Positions 52,470 through 61,451 of a stretch of DNA of 64,000 nt are shown piece after piece. Source of the DNA: Oscillospiraceae bacterium (lineage in GTDB: Bacteria > Bacillota > Clostridia > Oscillospirales > Ruminococcaceae). A model generated the notes under the pieces. It had not been told where the DNA came from. It worked only from the letters and a program-made list of their open reading frames with translations, and did not search any database. Position 1 is the first letter of the stretch, and the number at the start of each line of letters is the position of its first letter. Where the stretch lies: the NCBI GenBank assembly GCA_022791315.1, contig JAAVYW010000042.1:98736-162735 (forward strand), read 5' to 3'. Both the position numbers and the translations under genes were made by a program.

Positions 52470-53345
52470 ATGTCTGCTGATATTTTGGCGTTGATTGAAG
52501 AGAAGATGGAGCATTTTTCCAAGGGGCAAAAGCGGATTGCCCGGTATATGACGGAATACTATAACAAGGCGGCCTATATGACGGCGGCCAAGCTGGGGCG
52601 GGAAGTGGGGGTCAGCGAGTCCACGGTGGTGCGGTTTGCCACGGAACTGGGCTTTGAGGGATATCCACAGTTGCAGAAGTCTTTACAGGCCCACATCCGC
52701 AACAAGCTCACCGCCTTGCAGCGCATGGAAGCTGCCGATGAGGGGATGGAGCCCGTTGATGTGCTGCAAAAGGTGCTGCTCTCCGATGTGGATAAAATCA
52801 AAAAGACGTTGGAGGAGACTTCCCGGGAGGAGTTCCGCCAGGTGGTAGAGCTGCTGGGAAAGGCCAAGCGGGTATATATCATCGGCATCCGCAGCGCCTA
52901 TGCCCTGGCCAGCTTTTTGTATTTCTACACCAACCTGATTCTGGACGATGTGAAGCTGGTGCAGACCAACACGGCCAGCGAGATGTTTGAACAGGTGCTG
53001 AAAATCGATGAACAGGATGTGCTGATGGCCTTGAGCTTTCCCCGATACTCCCAGCGCACCATCAAGGCGGCCCGCTATGCCAAGCAGCAGGGGGCGACAG
53101 TGGTGGCTATTACCGACAGCAGCGCCTCTCCTCTGTGCGCGGCGGCGGACCACAGCTTGCTGGCCCAGAGCGACATGGCCTCCTTTGTGGATTCCCTGGT
53201 GGCTCCCATGAGCCTGATTAACGCCCTGATTGCGGCGGTGGGGATGCGCAAAAAAGAGGAAGTGGCGGGCACCTTTGCCAAGCTGGAATCCATTTGGGAT
53301 GAGTTTAGTGTATACGAAAAGGAAGCGGAACATGGAGCGGTGTGA
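52470..53345 (+). CDS. MurR/RpiR-family transcriptional regulator
   Basis: A 291-residue regulator with an N-terminal HTH_6 domain (1-77, MTAAKLGREVGVSESTVVRFATELGFEGYPQLQK, in part) and a C-terminal SIS sugar-phosphate-binding domain (about 120-260, AKRVYIIGIRSAYALASFL, ALSFPRYSQRTIKAARYAKQQGATVVAITD). It likely senses a phosphosugar. The preceding hydrolase gene is a natural target. The next gene starts inside its 3' end. Confidence 0.9.
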   Translation: MSADILALIEEKMEHFSKGQKRIARYMTEYYNKAAYMTAAKLGREVGVSESTVVRFATELGFEGYPQLQKSLQAHIRNKLTALQRMEAADEGMEPVDVLQKVLLSDVDKIKKTLEETSREEFRQVVELLGKAKRVYIIGIRSAYALASFLYFYTNLILDDVKLVQTNTASEMFEQVLKIDEQDVLMALSFPRYSQRTIKAARYAKQQGATVVAITDSSASPLCAAADHSLLAQSDMASFVDSLVAPMSLINALIAAVGMRKKEEVAGTFAKLESIWDEFSVYEKEAEHGAV

Positions 53346-54576
53346 CGTACTGGTGGTGGGGGGCGGCGCGGCGGGGCTTATGGCTGCCGGGCGGGCCGCC
53401 ACACGGGGCCTGCGGGTGACATTGCTGGAGCGGAACGACCGGGTGGGCAAAAAGGTGCGCATTACCGGGAAGGGCCGCTGCAATGTGACAAACGCCTGTG
53501 AGCTGCCGGAGTTTTTGCAAAACGTCCCTCACGGGGGAAAATTCCTCTATGGTGCTTTGCACCTCCTTTCCCCGGCGGATACCATGGCCTTTTTCGAGGG
53601 GCTGGGGGTGCCGCTGAAGGTGGAGCGGGGAAACCGGGTGTTTCCCCTGTCTGACCGGGCAGGGGACATTGTGGAGGCACTACAGCGCTATGCCCAGGGC
53701 AGCGGCGCGTCCCTTGCGATGGGGGTGCGGGTTAAGGCCCTGGAACGGAGCGGGGAAGGCTTCCTCCTTACCGGGTATGCGGGAGAGCGGTTTGAGAGCC
53801 GGGCGGTGGTGCTGGCTACCGGGGGGCTCTCCTATCCCGGCACCGGCAGCACCGGGGACGGCTACCGGCTGGCCCGGGGACTGGGACACACCATTGTGCC
53901 GCCGGGGCCCGCGCTGGTGCCCCTGGAAATCAGGGAGCGGGAGCTCTGCCGGGAGATGCAGGGGCTCTCTCTGCGCAACGTGGCCCTCACGGTGCGGGAG
54001 GAGGGGCGGGGAAAACCCGTTTTTTCGGAGCTGGGGGAGATGCTCTTCACCCACTTTGGGGTGTCGGGGCCGCTGGTGCTCAGTGCCAGTTCCCGGATGG
54101 AGAGGCCGGAGGGGGGGCGCTATTCCCTCCACATCGACCTGAAGCCGGGGCTCTCCCCGGAACAACTGGACGCCAGGCTGTTGCGGGATTTTGGCGGGCA
54201 GAGCAATAAGAATTTTGCCAACGCCCTGGGCGGGCTGCTGCCGGCCAAGCTGATTCCCGTTGTCATCCGGCGCAGCGGTATCCCACCGGAACAGAAGGTG
54301 CACCAGGTGAGCCGGGAACAGCGCAGGGCTTTGGCGGCGCTGCTCAAGGACTTTTCCCTCACGGTAGACGGGTTCCGGCCGGTGGAGGAGGCCATTGTCA
54401 CCACCGGCGGGGTGGCGCTAAAGGAAGTGAATCCCAAGACGATGGAATCCAAGTGCTGTCCCGGCCTGTTTGTGGCCGGGGAACTATTGGACATTGACGG
54501 ATATACCGGCGGCTTTAACCTACAGATTGCCTTCTCCACAGGGGCGGCTGCGGGGGAGAGTGTCTGCCTCTCATAG
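53332..54576 (+). CDS. HI0933/BaiN-like flavoprotein
   Basis: A 414-residue FAD-binding protein: VLVVGGGAAGLMAAGRAATRG, VRITGKGRCNVTN, LATGGLSYPGTGSTGDGYRLARGLGH, and IVTTGGVALKEVNPKTMESK...LFVAGELLDIDGYTGGFNLQIAFSTG. This gene family commonly precedes cmk in Clostridia, as here. Some relatives are called 3-dehydro bile acid reductases, but the general function is unsettled. The start overlaps rpiR by 14 bases with AAGGAAG ahead. Confidence 0.88.
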   Translation: MERCDVLVVGGGAAGLMAAGRAATRGLRVTLLERNDRVGKKVRITGKGRCNVTNACELPEFLQNVPHGGKFLYGALHLLSPADTMAFFEGLGVPLKVERGNRVFPLSDRAGDIVEALQRYAQGSGASLAMGVRVKALERSGEGFLLTGYAGERFESRAVVLATGGLSYPGTGSTGDGYRLARGLGHTIVPPGPALVPLEIRERELCREMQGLSLRNVALTVREEGRGKPVFSELGEMLFTHFGVSGPLVLSASSRMERPEGGRYSLHIDLKPGLSPEQLDARLLRDFGGQSNKNFANALGGLLPAKLIPVVIRRSGIPPEQKVHQVSREQRRALAALLKDFSLTVDGFRPVEEAIVTTGGVALKEVNPKTMESKCCPGLFVAGELLDIDGYTGGFNLQIAFSTGAAAGESVCLS

Positions 54577-54591
54577 AAAGGACTGTGAAAA

Positions 54592-55266
54592 ATGATTTCG
54601 ATTGCCATTGACGGCCCCTCCGGGGCGGGAAAATCCACGATTGCCAGGATGGTGGCGGGCAGGCTGGGGTATCTCTATGTGGATACCGGCGCGCTCTACC
54701 GCACGATAGCCCTTTTCTTCCTGCGCCACGGGGTGGATGTGGAGGACGGGGCTGCTGTGGGACAGGCCCTAGGCCAAATCCAAGTGGAGCTGCGCTATCG
54801 GGACGGGGAACAGCAGGTGTTCCTAAACGGGGAGAACGTGAATGGCGAGATTCGGGGCGACGACATCTCCCAGATGGCGGCTGCGGTATCCCCTTTGCCG
54901 GTGGTGCGGGAATTCCTGCTGGGGCTGCAGCGGGATATGGCGAAAAAGGATAATGTGGTGATGGACGGACGGGACATTGGCACGGTGGTGCTGCCGGAGG
55001 CCCAGGTGAAAATCTACCTCACCGCCTCGGCTGTACAGAGGGCCAAGCGGCGCTGCGACGAGTACCGGGCCAAGGGCATTGCATGTGACTACGAAGAGCT
55101 GCTGAACTCGGTGATGGAGCGGGACTTGAAGGACACTACCCGGGCTATTTCCCCTTTGCGGCAGGCGGAGGATGCAGAGCTCATTGACACCACCTATAAT
55201 ACCTTGGAGGAATCGGTGAACCTCATCACCGACTATGTGACCCGGAAAATTGCCAGTTTAGGATAA
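54592..55266 (+). CDS. cmk: Cytidylate kinase
   Basis: A 224-residue (d)CMP kinase with P-loop AIDGPSGAGKSTIARMVA, LYVDTGALYR, VVMDGRDIGTVVLPEA and RCDEYRAKGIACDYEELLNSV. Second in the conserved run baiN-cmk-plsC-ispH. Confidence 0.95.
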   Translation: MISIAIDGPSGAGKSTIARMVAGRLGYLYVDTGALYRTIALFFLRHGVDVEDGAAVGQALGQIQVELRYRDGEQQVFLNGENVNGEIRGDDISQMAAAVSPLPVVREFLLGLQRDMAKKDNVVMDGRDIGTVVLPEAQVKIYLTASAVQRAKRRCDEYRAKGIACDYEELLNSVMERDLKDTTRAISPLRQAEDAELIDTTYNTLEESVNLITDYVTRKIASLG

Positions 55267-55281
55267 AGGAGCCGCTGTCTC

Positions 55282-55899
55282 ATGAGCTTTTACCGTTTTG
55301 CCAGGGCTGTGATGCGCTTTGTGGTCTGGCTCTGCTTTGACTTTCACGTGGAGGGGAGAGAGAATCTCCCAGAGGGCGGGGGGTACATCCTCTGCTCCAA
55401 CCACCGCACCTATTTGGACCCGGTGTTTTTGGGGATTAAAATCAAGCCCCAGCTGTTTTTCATGGCCAAGGCGGAGCTCTTCCGGCACAAGCTACTGGGG
55501 GTTATTATCAAGCACCTGGGGGCTTTCCCGGTGGAGCGGGGCAGCGGGGATTCTGCGCCCATTGACAATGCGGTGCGCATCCTAAAAGAGGGGCAGGTGT
55601 TTGCCGTCTTTCCCGAGGGCACCCGCTCTAAGGACGGGGTGCCCCTGCGGCCCAAGTCGGGGGCGGCCCTCATCGCCTGGAAGACAGGGGCGGACATCAT
55701 TCCCGCTGGTATCAGCTTTCAGGGGAAGCTGGGGTTTCGCAGGAAGGTGACGCTGCGCTATGGCAAGCCCATCCCCAGCGGGGAGCTGGGCTTTACCGAG
55801 GGGCTGCCCCGGGAATTACGGGAGGCCAGCAAGCTGATGATGGGACGGATTGTGGAGCTGGTTGACCCGGTGAAACAGATAGAGAGTGCCGGGAAATGA
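55282..55899 (+). CDS. plsC: 1-acyl-sn-glycerol-3-phosphate acyltransferase
   Basis: A 205-residue membrane-associated acyltransferase making phosphatidic acid. It has the catalytic NHRTYLDPV (H-x4-D), FVERG-type VERGSGDS, and FPEGTRSKDG, with an N-terminal hydrophobic helix. It is 15 bases after cmk. Confidence 0.92.
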   Translation: MSFYRFARAVMRFVVWLCFDFHVEGRENLPEGGGYILCSNHRTYLDPVFLGIKIKPQLFFMAKAELFRHKLLGVIIKHLGAFPVERGSGDSAPIDNAVRILKEGQVFAVFPEGTRSKDGVPLRPKSGAALIAWKTGADIIPAGISFQGKLGFRRKVTLRYGKPIPSGELGFTEGLPRELREASKLMMGRIVELVDPVKQIESAGK

Positions 55900-55918
55900 G
55901 GAGAAAGGGGGGAGCGGT

Positions 55919-57931
55919 ATGGCCCAGGTCAGGGTGGCAGAGAGTGCTGGCTTTTGCTTTGGCGTGAGCCGGGCGGTGCGTATTGTGGAGGAGCTGGCAG
56001 ACAGCGGGAAGCGGGCGTGCACCTTGGGCTCCATCATCCACAACGAACAGGAGACCGGGCGGCTGGCCCGGAAAGGAATCCGGGTGGTGGAATCGGTGGA
56101 GGAGATGGAACCGGGCGAGACCCTGGTTATCCGCTCTCACGGCGTGCCCGCCCAGGTGATTGGGGATCTGGAGAAGAAAGGCGTGCCCTATGTGGACGCC
56201 ACTTGCCCCTTTGTGAAGAAAATCCACCAGATTGTGGCAAAGGGACGGCCGGGGCAGGACGTGGTTCTCATCGCGGGGGACGCCTCCCATCCCGAGGTGC
56301 AGGGGACCCTGGGCAACTGCAACTGCGAGTGCTACACCTTTACCGGGCCGGAGGAACTGCGTGAAATCCTGGAAAAATGGACAAAAGGACAAGAAAAGTT
56401 CGTCATTTTGACTGCACAAACCACATTTAATACAAATATTTGGAGAGAATGCGTAAAAACTGCAGAAAAGGTATATACAAACCTTGAAATTTTTGATACA
56501 ATATGTAATGCTACTGTCGATAGGCAGGAAGAGGCCGGTCAGATTGCGCGCCAGGTGGACCGTATGGTGGTCGTCGGGGGACGCCACAGTTCCAATACGG
56601 CTAAGCTGCAGGACGTCTGTGCCCCGTATTGTCCCACAATTTTGGTGGAGACGGCAAAGGAGCTGCGGGCAGCAGACTTTTCCGGGTGTCAGTGTGTCGG
56701 TGTAACGGCGGGAGCTTCTACGCCGGCTTACATAATCAAGGAGGTACAAACAACAATGGCAGAAATTTTGAACAATTTCGACGATGAAAATTTTAACTTT
56801 GAGGAGGCACTGGAGCAGTCTTTTAAAAGTGTCCATACAGGGGAGAAGGTCAAGGGCATCGTAGAAGGGATTCAGCCCAATGAAATCACTGTAGACATCG
56901 GCACCAAGCATGCGGGCTTTATCCCCATTGACGAGCTGACAGACGACCCCACCGCCAAGCCCGAGGACATTGTGCACAAGGGCGACGAGATTGACCTGAT
57001 TGTGTTGCGGGTCAACGACCAGGAGGGCACTGTGAAGCTCTCCAAGAAAAAGGTGGATGCCATTGCCGGGCTGGAAAAGGTGATGGATGCCGCCGAGACC
57101 GGCGAAATCCTGGAGGGCGTTGTCACCGATGTCATCAAGGGCGGCGTGCTGGCCGTTTCCGGCGGTGTCAAGGTGTTTATCCCTGCGTCCCAGGCCACTG
57201 CTTCCCGCAACGACCCCATCGAGGACCTGCTGAAGCAGCCTGTGCGCTTTAAGATTTTGGAAGTCAACCGGGCCCGGAAGCGGGCTGTGGGTTCTATCCG
57301 TGCCGTGCTCCGGGAGGAGAAGAAGGTGCTGGCCGATAAGTTCTGGGAGCAGGTGGAGGTTGGACAGCGCTACACTGCCACTGTGAAATCCATCGAGAAA
57401 TACGGCGCTTTTGTGGACCTGGGCGGCGTGGACGGCATGATTCACATCTCCGAGCTCTCCTGGCAGCGCATTAAGCATCCCTCTGAAGTGGTTAAGGTGG
57501 GGGATACTGTGGATGTGTATATCAAGGAGCTCAATCCCGAGACCCGCAAGATTTCCCTGGGCTACAAGCAGACCAAGGACAATCCCTGGGAGATTCTCCG
57601 CAACGAGTATCCCGCAGGCTCTATTGTCAATGCAAAAATCGTCTCCATGACTACTTTTGGTGCTTTTGCCCAGATTATCCCCGGCGTGGACGGCCTGATT
57701 CACATCAGCCAGATTTCCACTGAGCGGGTGGGTAAGCCGGAGGACGTGCTGGCGATTGGACAAGAGGTACAGGTGAAAATCATTGACATTGACTTTGAGA
57801 AGAAGCGTGTCAGCCTTTCCATGCGTGCCCTGATGGAAGACGGGCAGGAGGCGGAGGATTCCGGCGAGGATACCCTGGTGATGACTACCGAGGGCTTTGT
57901 ACCGGATGAGAATGCCCCTGAAGAGGAATAG
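55919..57931 (+). CDS. ispH-rpsA: IspH (HMBPP reductase) fused to ribosomal protein S1
   Basis: A 670-residue fusion well known in Clostridia. Residues 1 to about 280 are IspH, the last MEP-pathway enzyme, with cluster Cys in GFCFGVSRAV, DATCPFVKKIH and CVGVTAGASTP, and catalytic RSHGVP. Residues about 281-670 carry four S1 RNA-binding repeats (KVKGIVEGIQPNEITVDIG, ILEGVVTDVIKGG, YTATVKSIEKYGAFVDLGGVDGMIHISELSW, SIVNAKIVSMTTFGAFAQI). The joint holds AAGGAGG and an in-frame ATG at 56756, and a promoter-like sequence lies upstream, so free S1 may also be made. Around 56375-56520 the sequence is unusually AT-rich. Confidence 0.93.
   Translation: MAQVRVAESAGFCFGVSRAVRIVEELADSGKRACTLGSIIHNEQETGRLARKGIRVVESVEEMEPGETLVIRSHGVPAQVIGDLEKKGVPYVDATCPFVKKIHQIVAKGRPGQDVVLIAGDASHPEVQGTLGNCNCECYTFTGPEELREILEKWTKGQEKFVILTAQTTFNTNIWRECVKTAEKVYTNLEIFDTICNATVDRQEEAGQIARQVDRMVVVGGRHSSNTAKLQDVCAPYCPTILVETAKELRAADFSGCQCVGVTAGASTPAYIIKEVQTTMAEILNNFDDENFNFEEALEQSFKSVHTGEKVKGIVEGIQPNEITVDIGTKHAGFIPIDELTDDPTAKPEDIVHKGDEIDLIVLRVNDQEGTVKLSKKKVDAIAGLEKVMDAAETGEILEGVVTDVIKGGVLAVSGGVKVFIPASQATASRNDPIEDLLKQPVRFKILEVNRARKRAVGSIRAVLREEKKVLADKFWEQVEVGQRYTATVKSIEKYGAFVDLGGVDGMIHISELSWQRIKHPSEVVKVGDTVDVYIKELNPETRKISLGYKQTKDNPWEILRNEYPAGSIVNAKIVSMTTFGAFAQIIPGVDGLIHISQISTERVGKPEDVLAIGQEVQVKIIDIDFEKKRVSLSMRALMEDGQEAEDSGEDTLVMTTEGFVPDENAPEEE
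56408..56436 (+). promoter_or_regulatory. Possible internal promoter within ispH
   Basis: TTGACT (56408-56413), 17-base spacer, TACAAA (56431-56436), inside the AT-rich patch of the coding sequence. It could drive the S1 half. Confidence 0.35.
56738..56758 (+). promoter_or_regulatory. Internal ribosome-binding site and start for S1
   Basis: AAGGAGG at 56738-56744, then ATG at 56756-56758, in frame with the fusion (codon 280) and exactly at the domain joint. Spacing of 11 bases is a little long. Confidence 0.5.
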
Positions 57932-57942
57932 AGAATTGTTTC

Positions 57943-57984
57943 AAAGAGGTGTGGGTCTTCTGTATCCACGCCTCTTTTCTTTTT
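57943..57984 (+). terminator. Terminator after ispH-rpsA
   Basis: AAAGAGGTGTGG...CCACGCCTCTTTTCTTTTT stem-loop. Confidence 0.85.
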
Positions 57985-57997
57985 GGGAGGATAGAGG

Positions 57998-58429
57998 ATG
58001 GACTGGACACTGCGGCGGGTGGAGACTGAAGAAGAATTAGAGGCTGCGCTGGCGCTGTGTGCCCGGATTTTAGGGGTGGACGTGCTGGAACGGGCCCCTT
58101 ACCGGCGGGAAGACTGGCGAGAGCGGCTGGAAAAGACGCCGGAGCTGCTGTTCTATGCCGAAAGCGGGGGTATCCCGGTGGCGGCAGTGCTGGGGCGCAG
58201 GGAGAGCCAGGAGAGCCTGATTGCGGGCTTTGTGGCCTGCGAAGAGAGGTTCCGCAGGCAGGGCATTACCCGGGCATTGATGGAAAAGATGGAGGAGAAC
58301 GGGCGTGCGTTGGGCTGCCGCTACTGCACGTTGGGGGCTGCTGCCCAGGCTGAGGGGTTTTACCGGCGCTGCGGATACCGGGTTATCAAGGAGATAGAGG
58401 GGCATAAGATTTTTCAAAAGCTGTTGTGA
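57998..58429 (+). CDS. GNAT-family N-acetyltransferase
   Basis: A 143-residue acetyltransferase. CoA-binding core GFVACEERFRRQGITRALMEKMEENGRALGCRYC and AEGFYRRCGYRVIKE near the end. GGGAGG precedes the start. Substrate unknown. Confidence 0.85.
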   Translation: MDWTLRRVETEEELEAALALCARILGVDVLERAPYRREDWRERLEKTPELLFYAESGGIPVAAVLGRRESQESLIAGFVACEERFRRQGITRALMEKMEENGRALGCRYCTLGAAAQAEGFYRRCGYRVIKEIEGHKIFQKLL

Positions 58430-58451
58430 GGGAGAATTTTCCCGTTTTGTC

Positions 58452-58480
58452 TTGTCAAGGGAGCAGATGCTTGGTATAAT
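58452..58480 (+). promoter_or_regulatory. Promoter of the leader peptide-kinase unit
   Basis: TTGTCA (58452-58457), 17-base spacer, TATAAT (58475-58480). Confidence 0.8.
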
Positions 58481-58481
58481 A

Positions 58482-58510
58482 GGCGGGAAGGCGTGTGCTG
58501 CCTTCCCGCC
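58482..58510 (+). promoter_or_regulatory. Leader hairpin
   Basis: GGCGGGAAGG-N9-CCTTCCCGCC, a 10-bp stem at the very 5' end of the transcript, which may stabilise it or take part in attenuation. No T run follows. Confidence 0.6.
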
Positions 58511-58566
58511 AGGCCAGGAGCTGGCTGGAGTTATACTCAAGATTGAATGAAAAAGGGGATTTTTCG

Positions 58567-58641
58567 ATGCAAAACGCTTTGTCCATAAATTCACCGGATA
58601 GGAACCCATTTCGCTTTTTGACCCCAAGGAGGAAAATGTGA
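58567..58641 (+). CDS. Leader peptide upstream of a kinase gene
   Basis: A 24-codon frame beginning MQNALSINSP and ending in a basic PRRKM. AAAAGGGGA stands eight bases before its ATG. Its stop TGA (58639-58641) overlaps the GTG start of the kinase (58638), and the kinase's own AGGAGG lies within its last codons. Translation of the two must therefore be linked. Peptides of this kind often sense stalled ribosomes in front of resistance genes, but that role is inferred. Confidence 0.5.
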   Translation: MQNALSINSPDRNPFRFLTPRRKM

Positions 58642-59699
58642 ATTATTATCAGGCGATTGACATTGCGCAGAAGCAGCTGTTGCCCATTTTTGTGAAGCGG
58701 TATGGCTTGGAAGGCTATGAGATAGAACCTGTTGCGGCACATCATGGGGGACGGAATTTGATTTATACCTGTGAAAAACCGGGAGAGCCTGCAAAAATTT
58801 TGCGGATTTCCTATTTGGAAGACAGGACGCAGGAGGATTTCCTGGCGGAACTGGAATATGTGCGGTTCCTGCGGGAAAACGGCGCCAGTGTGGCGGAGGT
58901 GCTGGACTCGGTTGACGGGAACTTGTTGGAAGAGGTGGCCTGCCAGGGCCATGTGTTTTTTGCGGCCCTGTTTGAACGGGCCAAGGGAAAAATGCTGGTG
59001 GAAAACAACTACCAATACCGGGAAGGAGCACCGCTGACAGAGTATTTCTACAACTGCGGCAAGGTTTTGGGAAGGATTCACCAGTTGTCCAAGGAGTACC
59101 GGCCGGTACACCGGCGGGAGAGCTTTTTTGACTGGTTCCATATGGGAGTGATTGACAGGCTGGTGCCGGATTCGCTCCCGGTGCTGAAAGGGAAAATGGC
59201 GCTGCTGCTGAGGGAATTGGAGGCGCTGGACAGAGGCGCGGACAATTTCGGGATGCTGCACTTTGATTTTAATGACGGGAATTACCACATTGACTTTGAC
59301 ACCGGGCAGATTACGGTATATGATTTTGACAATGCCTGCTTTGGCTGGTATTTGTATGACCTGGCAGAGCTCTGGGTACACGGCGTGGGCTGGGTGCAGC
59401 TTGAGCCGCAGGCCGAGAAGCGCAGGGAGTTTATGGACGAGTATTTTGCCACAGTGGTGGCGGGATACCGCTCCGAGACAGTGCTTGCAGACGCGGCGCT
59501 GGGAAACCTGCCGCTACTTATCCAGGCTACGGTGATGGAAACTGTTCTGGGTGAATTTGAGGTCATGGAAAGGGACGGGGAAGAACTGGATTTGGAGGAT
59601 GGGGAACTGCGGTACCGCATCCGATGTCTGGAAGAGGGGATTCCCTACATGGGCTTTTTCCATGAGATGTATTCCTGCGAAGAGCCTTTTACCTGTTGA
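58638..59699 (+). CDS. Aminoglycoside phosphotransferase-fold kinase
   Basis: A 353-residue APH/homoserine-kinase-II-like protein with ATP-binding region AKILRISYLEDR near 53, catalytic loop MLHFDFNDGNYHID near 203 (HFD...N in place of HGD...N, common in this branch) and metal-binding VYDFDNACFGW near 222, WYLYDLAELW. GTG start with AGGAGG six bases upstream. The substrate may be an antibiotic, amino alcohol or sugar. The leader peptide sets this gene apart from housekeeping kinases. Confidence 0.75.
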   Translation: MNYYQAIDIAQKQLLPIFVKRYGLEGYEIEPVAAHHGGRNLIYTCEKPGEPAKILRISYLEDRTQEDFLAELEYVRFLRENGASVAEVLDSVDGNLLEEVACQGHVFFAALFERAKGKMLVENNYQYREGAPLTEYFYNCGKVLGRIHQLSKEYRPVHRRESFFDWFHMGVIDRLVPDSLPVLKGKMALLLRELEALDRGADNFGMLHFDFNDGNYHIDFDTGQITVYDFDNACFGWYLYDLAELWVHGVGWVQLEPQAEKRREFMDEYFATVVAGYRSETVLADAALGNLPLLIQATVMETVLGEFEVMERDGEELDLEDGELRYRIRCLEEGIPYMGFFHEMYSCEEPFTC

Positions 59700-59991
59700 G
59701 GAGAAGCAGCTGCAAGCAACCCGCTGGGGAAAGGACACCCCAGAAAGAGCGGTTTACAGCACAGGGCCAAGCTGATGGCTTGACCTTTTGGTCCAAAAAA
59801 TGAATCACAATTGCTGAGAGAGAAAGAGTTTGGCAGAGAAGAGCCTTGCGGGGGAACCGTAGGGCTTTCCTGTCAAGCTCTTTTATTTTTAAGGAGGAGG
59901 GCTGGACAATCTGGACAATAAAGTTCAGCCCTGTTTTGCAGCTCTTGCCGCGCAAAACTATCCTTAAAACGAGAAAGGAAAGGGGATTTTT
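59700..59991 (+). other. Intergenic leader with several weak hairpins
   Basis: No gene is visible. It includes AAGAGC...GCTCTT closing a long loop (about 59837-59883) before TTTTATTTTT, which may terminate the kinase transcript, and GGGCTG...CAGCCC (about 59908-59936) in the leader of the next operon. No riboswitch class recognised and no clear promoter. Confidence 0.4.
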
Positions 59992-61431
59992 ATGTACGAC
60001 GTAGCCATTATCGGCGGAGGAATCGTGGGCACGGCGCTGGCGGCGGAATGCGCCAAGTATCAGCTGCGCGCCCTGCTCATCGAGAAAAACAACGATGTGG
60101 GGGACGAGACCACTAAGGCCAACAGCGCCATCATCCATGCGGGCTATGACCCTGCGCCCGAGACCCTGATGGGGAAGCTGAACGTGCGGGGCAATGCGCT
60201 GGCAAAGGAGCTCTGCGAAAAGTTGAGCGTGCCCTACAAGCAGATAGGGTCCTTTGTGCTGGCCTTTGACGGGGAAGACGTGAAGACGGTGGAAAAGCTC
60301 TATGACCGGGGCGTGAAAAATGGGGTGCCGGGTATCCGTATCCTGACAGCGGAAGAGGTGCGGGAGATGGAGCCCAGCCTGAGCGACGAGGTGAAATGTG
60401 CCCTCTATGCCCCCTCGGCAGGGGTGATTGCCCCTTGGGAATACGCCATTGCGTTGGCGGAGAACGCCCTGGAAAACGGCTGTGAATTCAAAATGAGCCA
60501 CACGGTCACTGGCATCACCAAAAACGGGGCGCAGGATTTCACGGTGCACACCGATAAGGGGGATGTTTCCGCCCGGTTTGTGATAAATGCGGCGGGGGTG
60601 GCCTCCGACCAAATCCACAATATGGTGGCGGCCCCCAGTTTTGCCATCCGGCCCAATAAGGGGGAGTATTATCTGCTGGACAAGAGCCAGGGGAGTCTGG
60701 TGAGCCATGTGATTTTCCAGTGCCCCTCCAAGGTGGGCAAGGGCGTGCTGGTGTCGCCCACAGTGCACGGGAACTTGATTGTGGGGCCCGACGCGGTGGA
60801 CGTGGAGGACAGGGGGGACACCTCTGTGGCCCAGGACGGGCTGGATTTTGTGGCGAAGGTGGCAAGGCGCAGCACCGACAAATTTGCCCTGCGGGAGAAT
60901 ATCCGCACCTTTGCAGGCGTACGGGCCAACAGTGATGTGGACGATTTCATCATCCGGGAGGCAGAGGATGCACCGGGCTTTATTGATGCGGCGGGCATCA
61001 AGTCCCCTGGGCTCTCCTGCGCCCCGGCGATTGCAGAATATGTGGTGGAATTGATGGCGAAATCTGGCTTGGAGCTCCGGAAAAAGGAAAACCACAGGGA
61101 CACCCGGGAGAAAATCCGGTTCAAGGAGCTCTCGGAGGAGGAGAAGCAGGCGGTGATTGCCAAGGACGCCCGGTATGGCCGTGTGGTGTGCCGCTGCGAG
61201 ACCATCACCGAGGGGGAGATTGTGGCGGCGCTGCAAAACCCCTTGACCCCCAGCACTATCGACGCGGTGAAGCGCCGCTGCAACGCGGGTATGGGACGCT
61301 GCCAGGGCGGCTTTTGCAGCCCCAGGGTGATGGAAATCATCGTGCGGGAACGGGGGATTGACCCCTTGCAGGTGCAAAAGGACAAGGAGGGCTCCTATAT
61401 CGTCATCGGCGAGACAAAGGCCCAGCACTAA
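59992..61431 (+). CDS. FAD-dependent oxidoreductase with BFD-like [2Fe-2S] domain (GlpA-like)
   Basis: A 479-residue protein. N-terminal FAD fold VAIIGGGIVGTALAAECAKYQ, ANSAIIHAGYDP and GVLVSPTVHGNLIVGPDA belong to the glycerol-3-phosphate/2-hydroxyglutarate dehydrogenase family. The C-terminal 90 residues have the cluster cysteines VVCRCE and CNAGMGRCQGGFC. With the next two genes it makes the three-part GlpA-GlpB-GlpC-like set found in Clostridia. Probable role: oxidation of glycerol 3-phosphate or a related hydroxy acid with electrons passed to the partners. Confidence 0.85.
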   Translation: MYDVAIIGGGIVGTALAAECAKYQLRALLIEKNNDVGDETTKANSAIIHAGYDPAPETLMGKLNVRGNALAKELCEKLSVPYKQIGSFVLAFDGEDVKTVEKLYDRGVKNGVPGIRILTAEEVREMEPSLSDEVKCALYAPSAGVIAPWEYAIALAENALENGCEFKMSHTVTGITKNGAQDFTVHTDKGDVSARFVINAAGVASDQIHNMVAAPSFAIRPNKGEYYLLDKSQGSLVSHVIFQCPSKVGKGVLVSPTVHGNLIVGPDAVDVEDRGDTSVAQDGLDFVAKVARRSTDKFALRENIRTFAGVRANSDVDDFIIREAEDAPGFIDAAGIKSPGLSCAPAIAEYVVELMAKSGLELRKKENHRDTREKIRFKELSEEEKQAVIAKDARYGRVVCRCETITEGEIVAALQNPLTPSTIDAVKRRCNAGMGRCQGGFCSPRVMEIIVRERGIDPLQVQKDKEGSYIVIGETKAQH

Positions 61432-61451
61432 GGAAGAGAGGACAGACGGCT

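Noticed and set aside
55793..57763. A 656-codon minus-strand frame opposite ispH-rpsA
   Set aside because: Antisense of a conserved gene; residue composition is typical of a shadow and has no domain pattern.
59689..61428. A 579-codon minus-strand frame opposite the GlpA-like gene
   Set aside because: Shadow frame; the plus strand encodes a clear FAD oxidoreductase.
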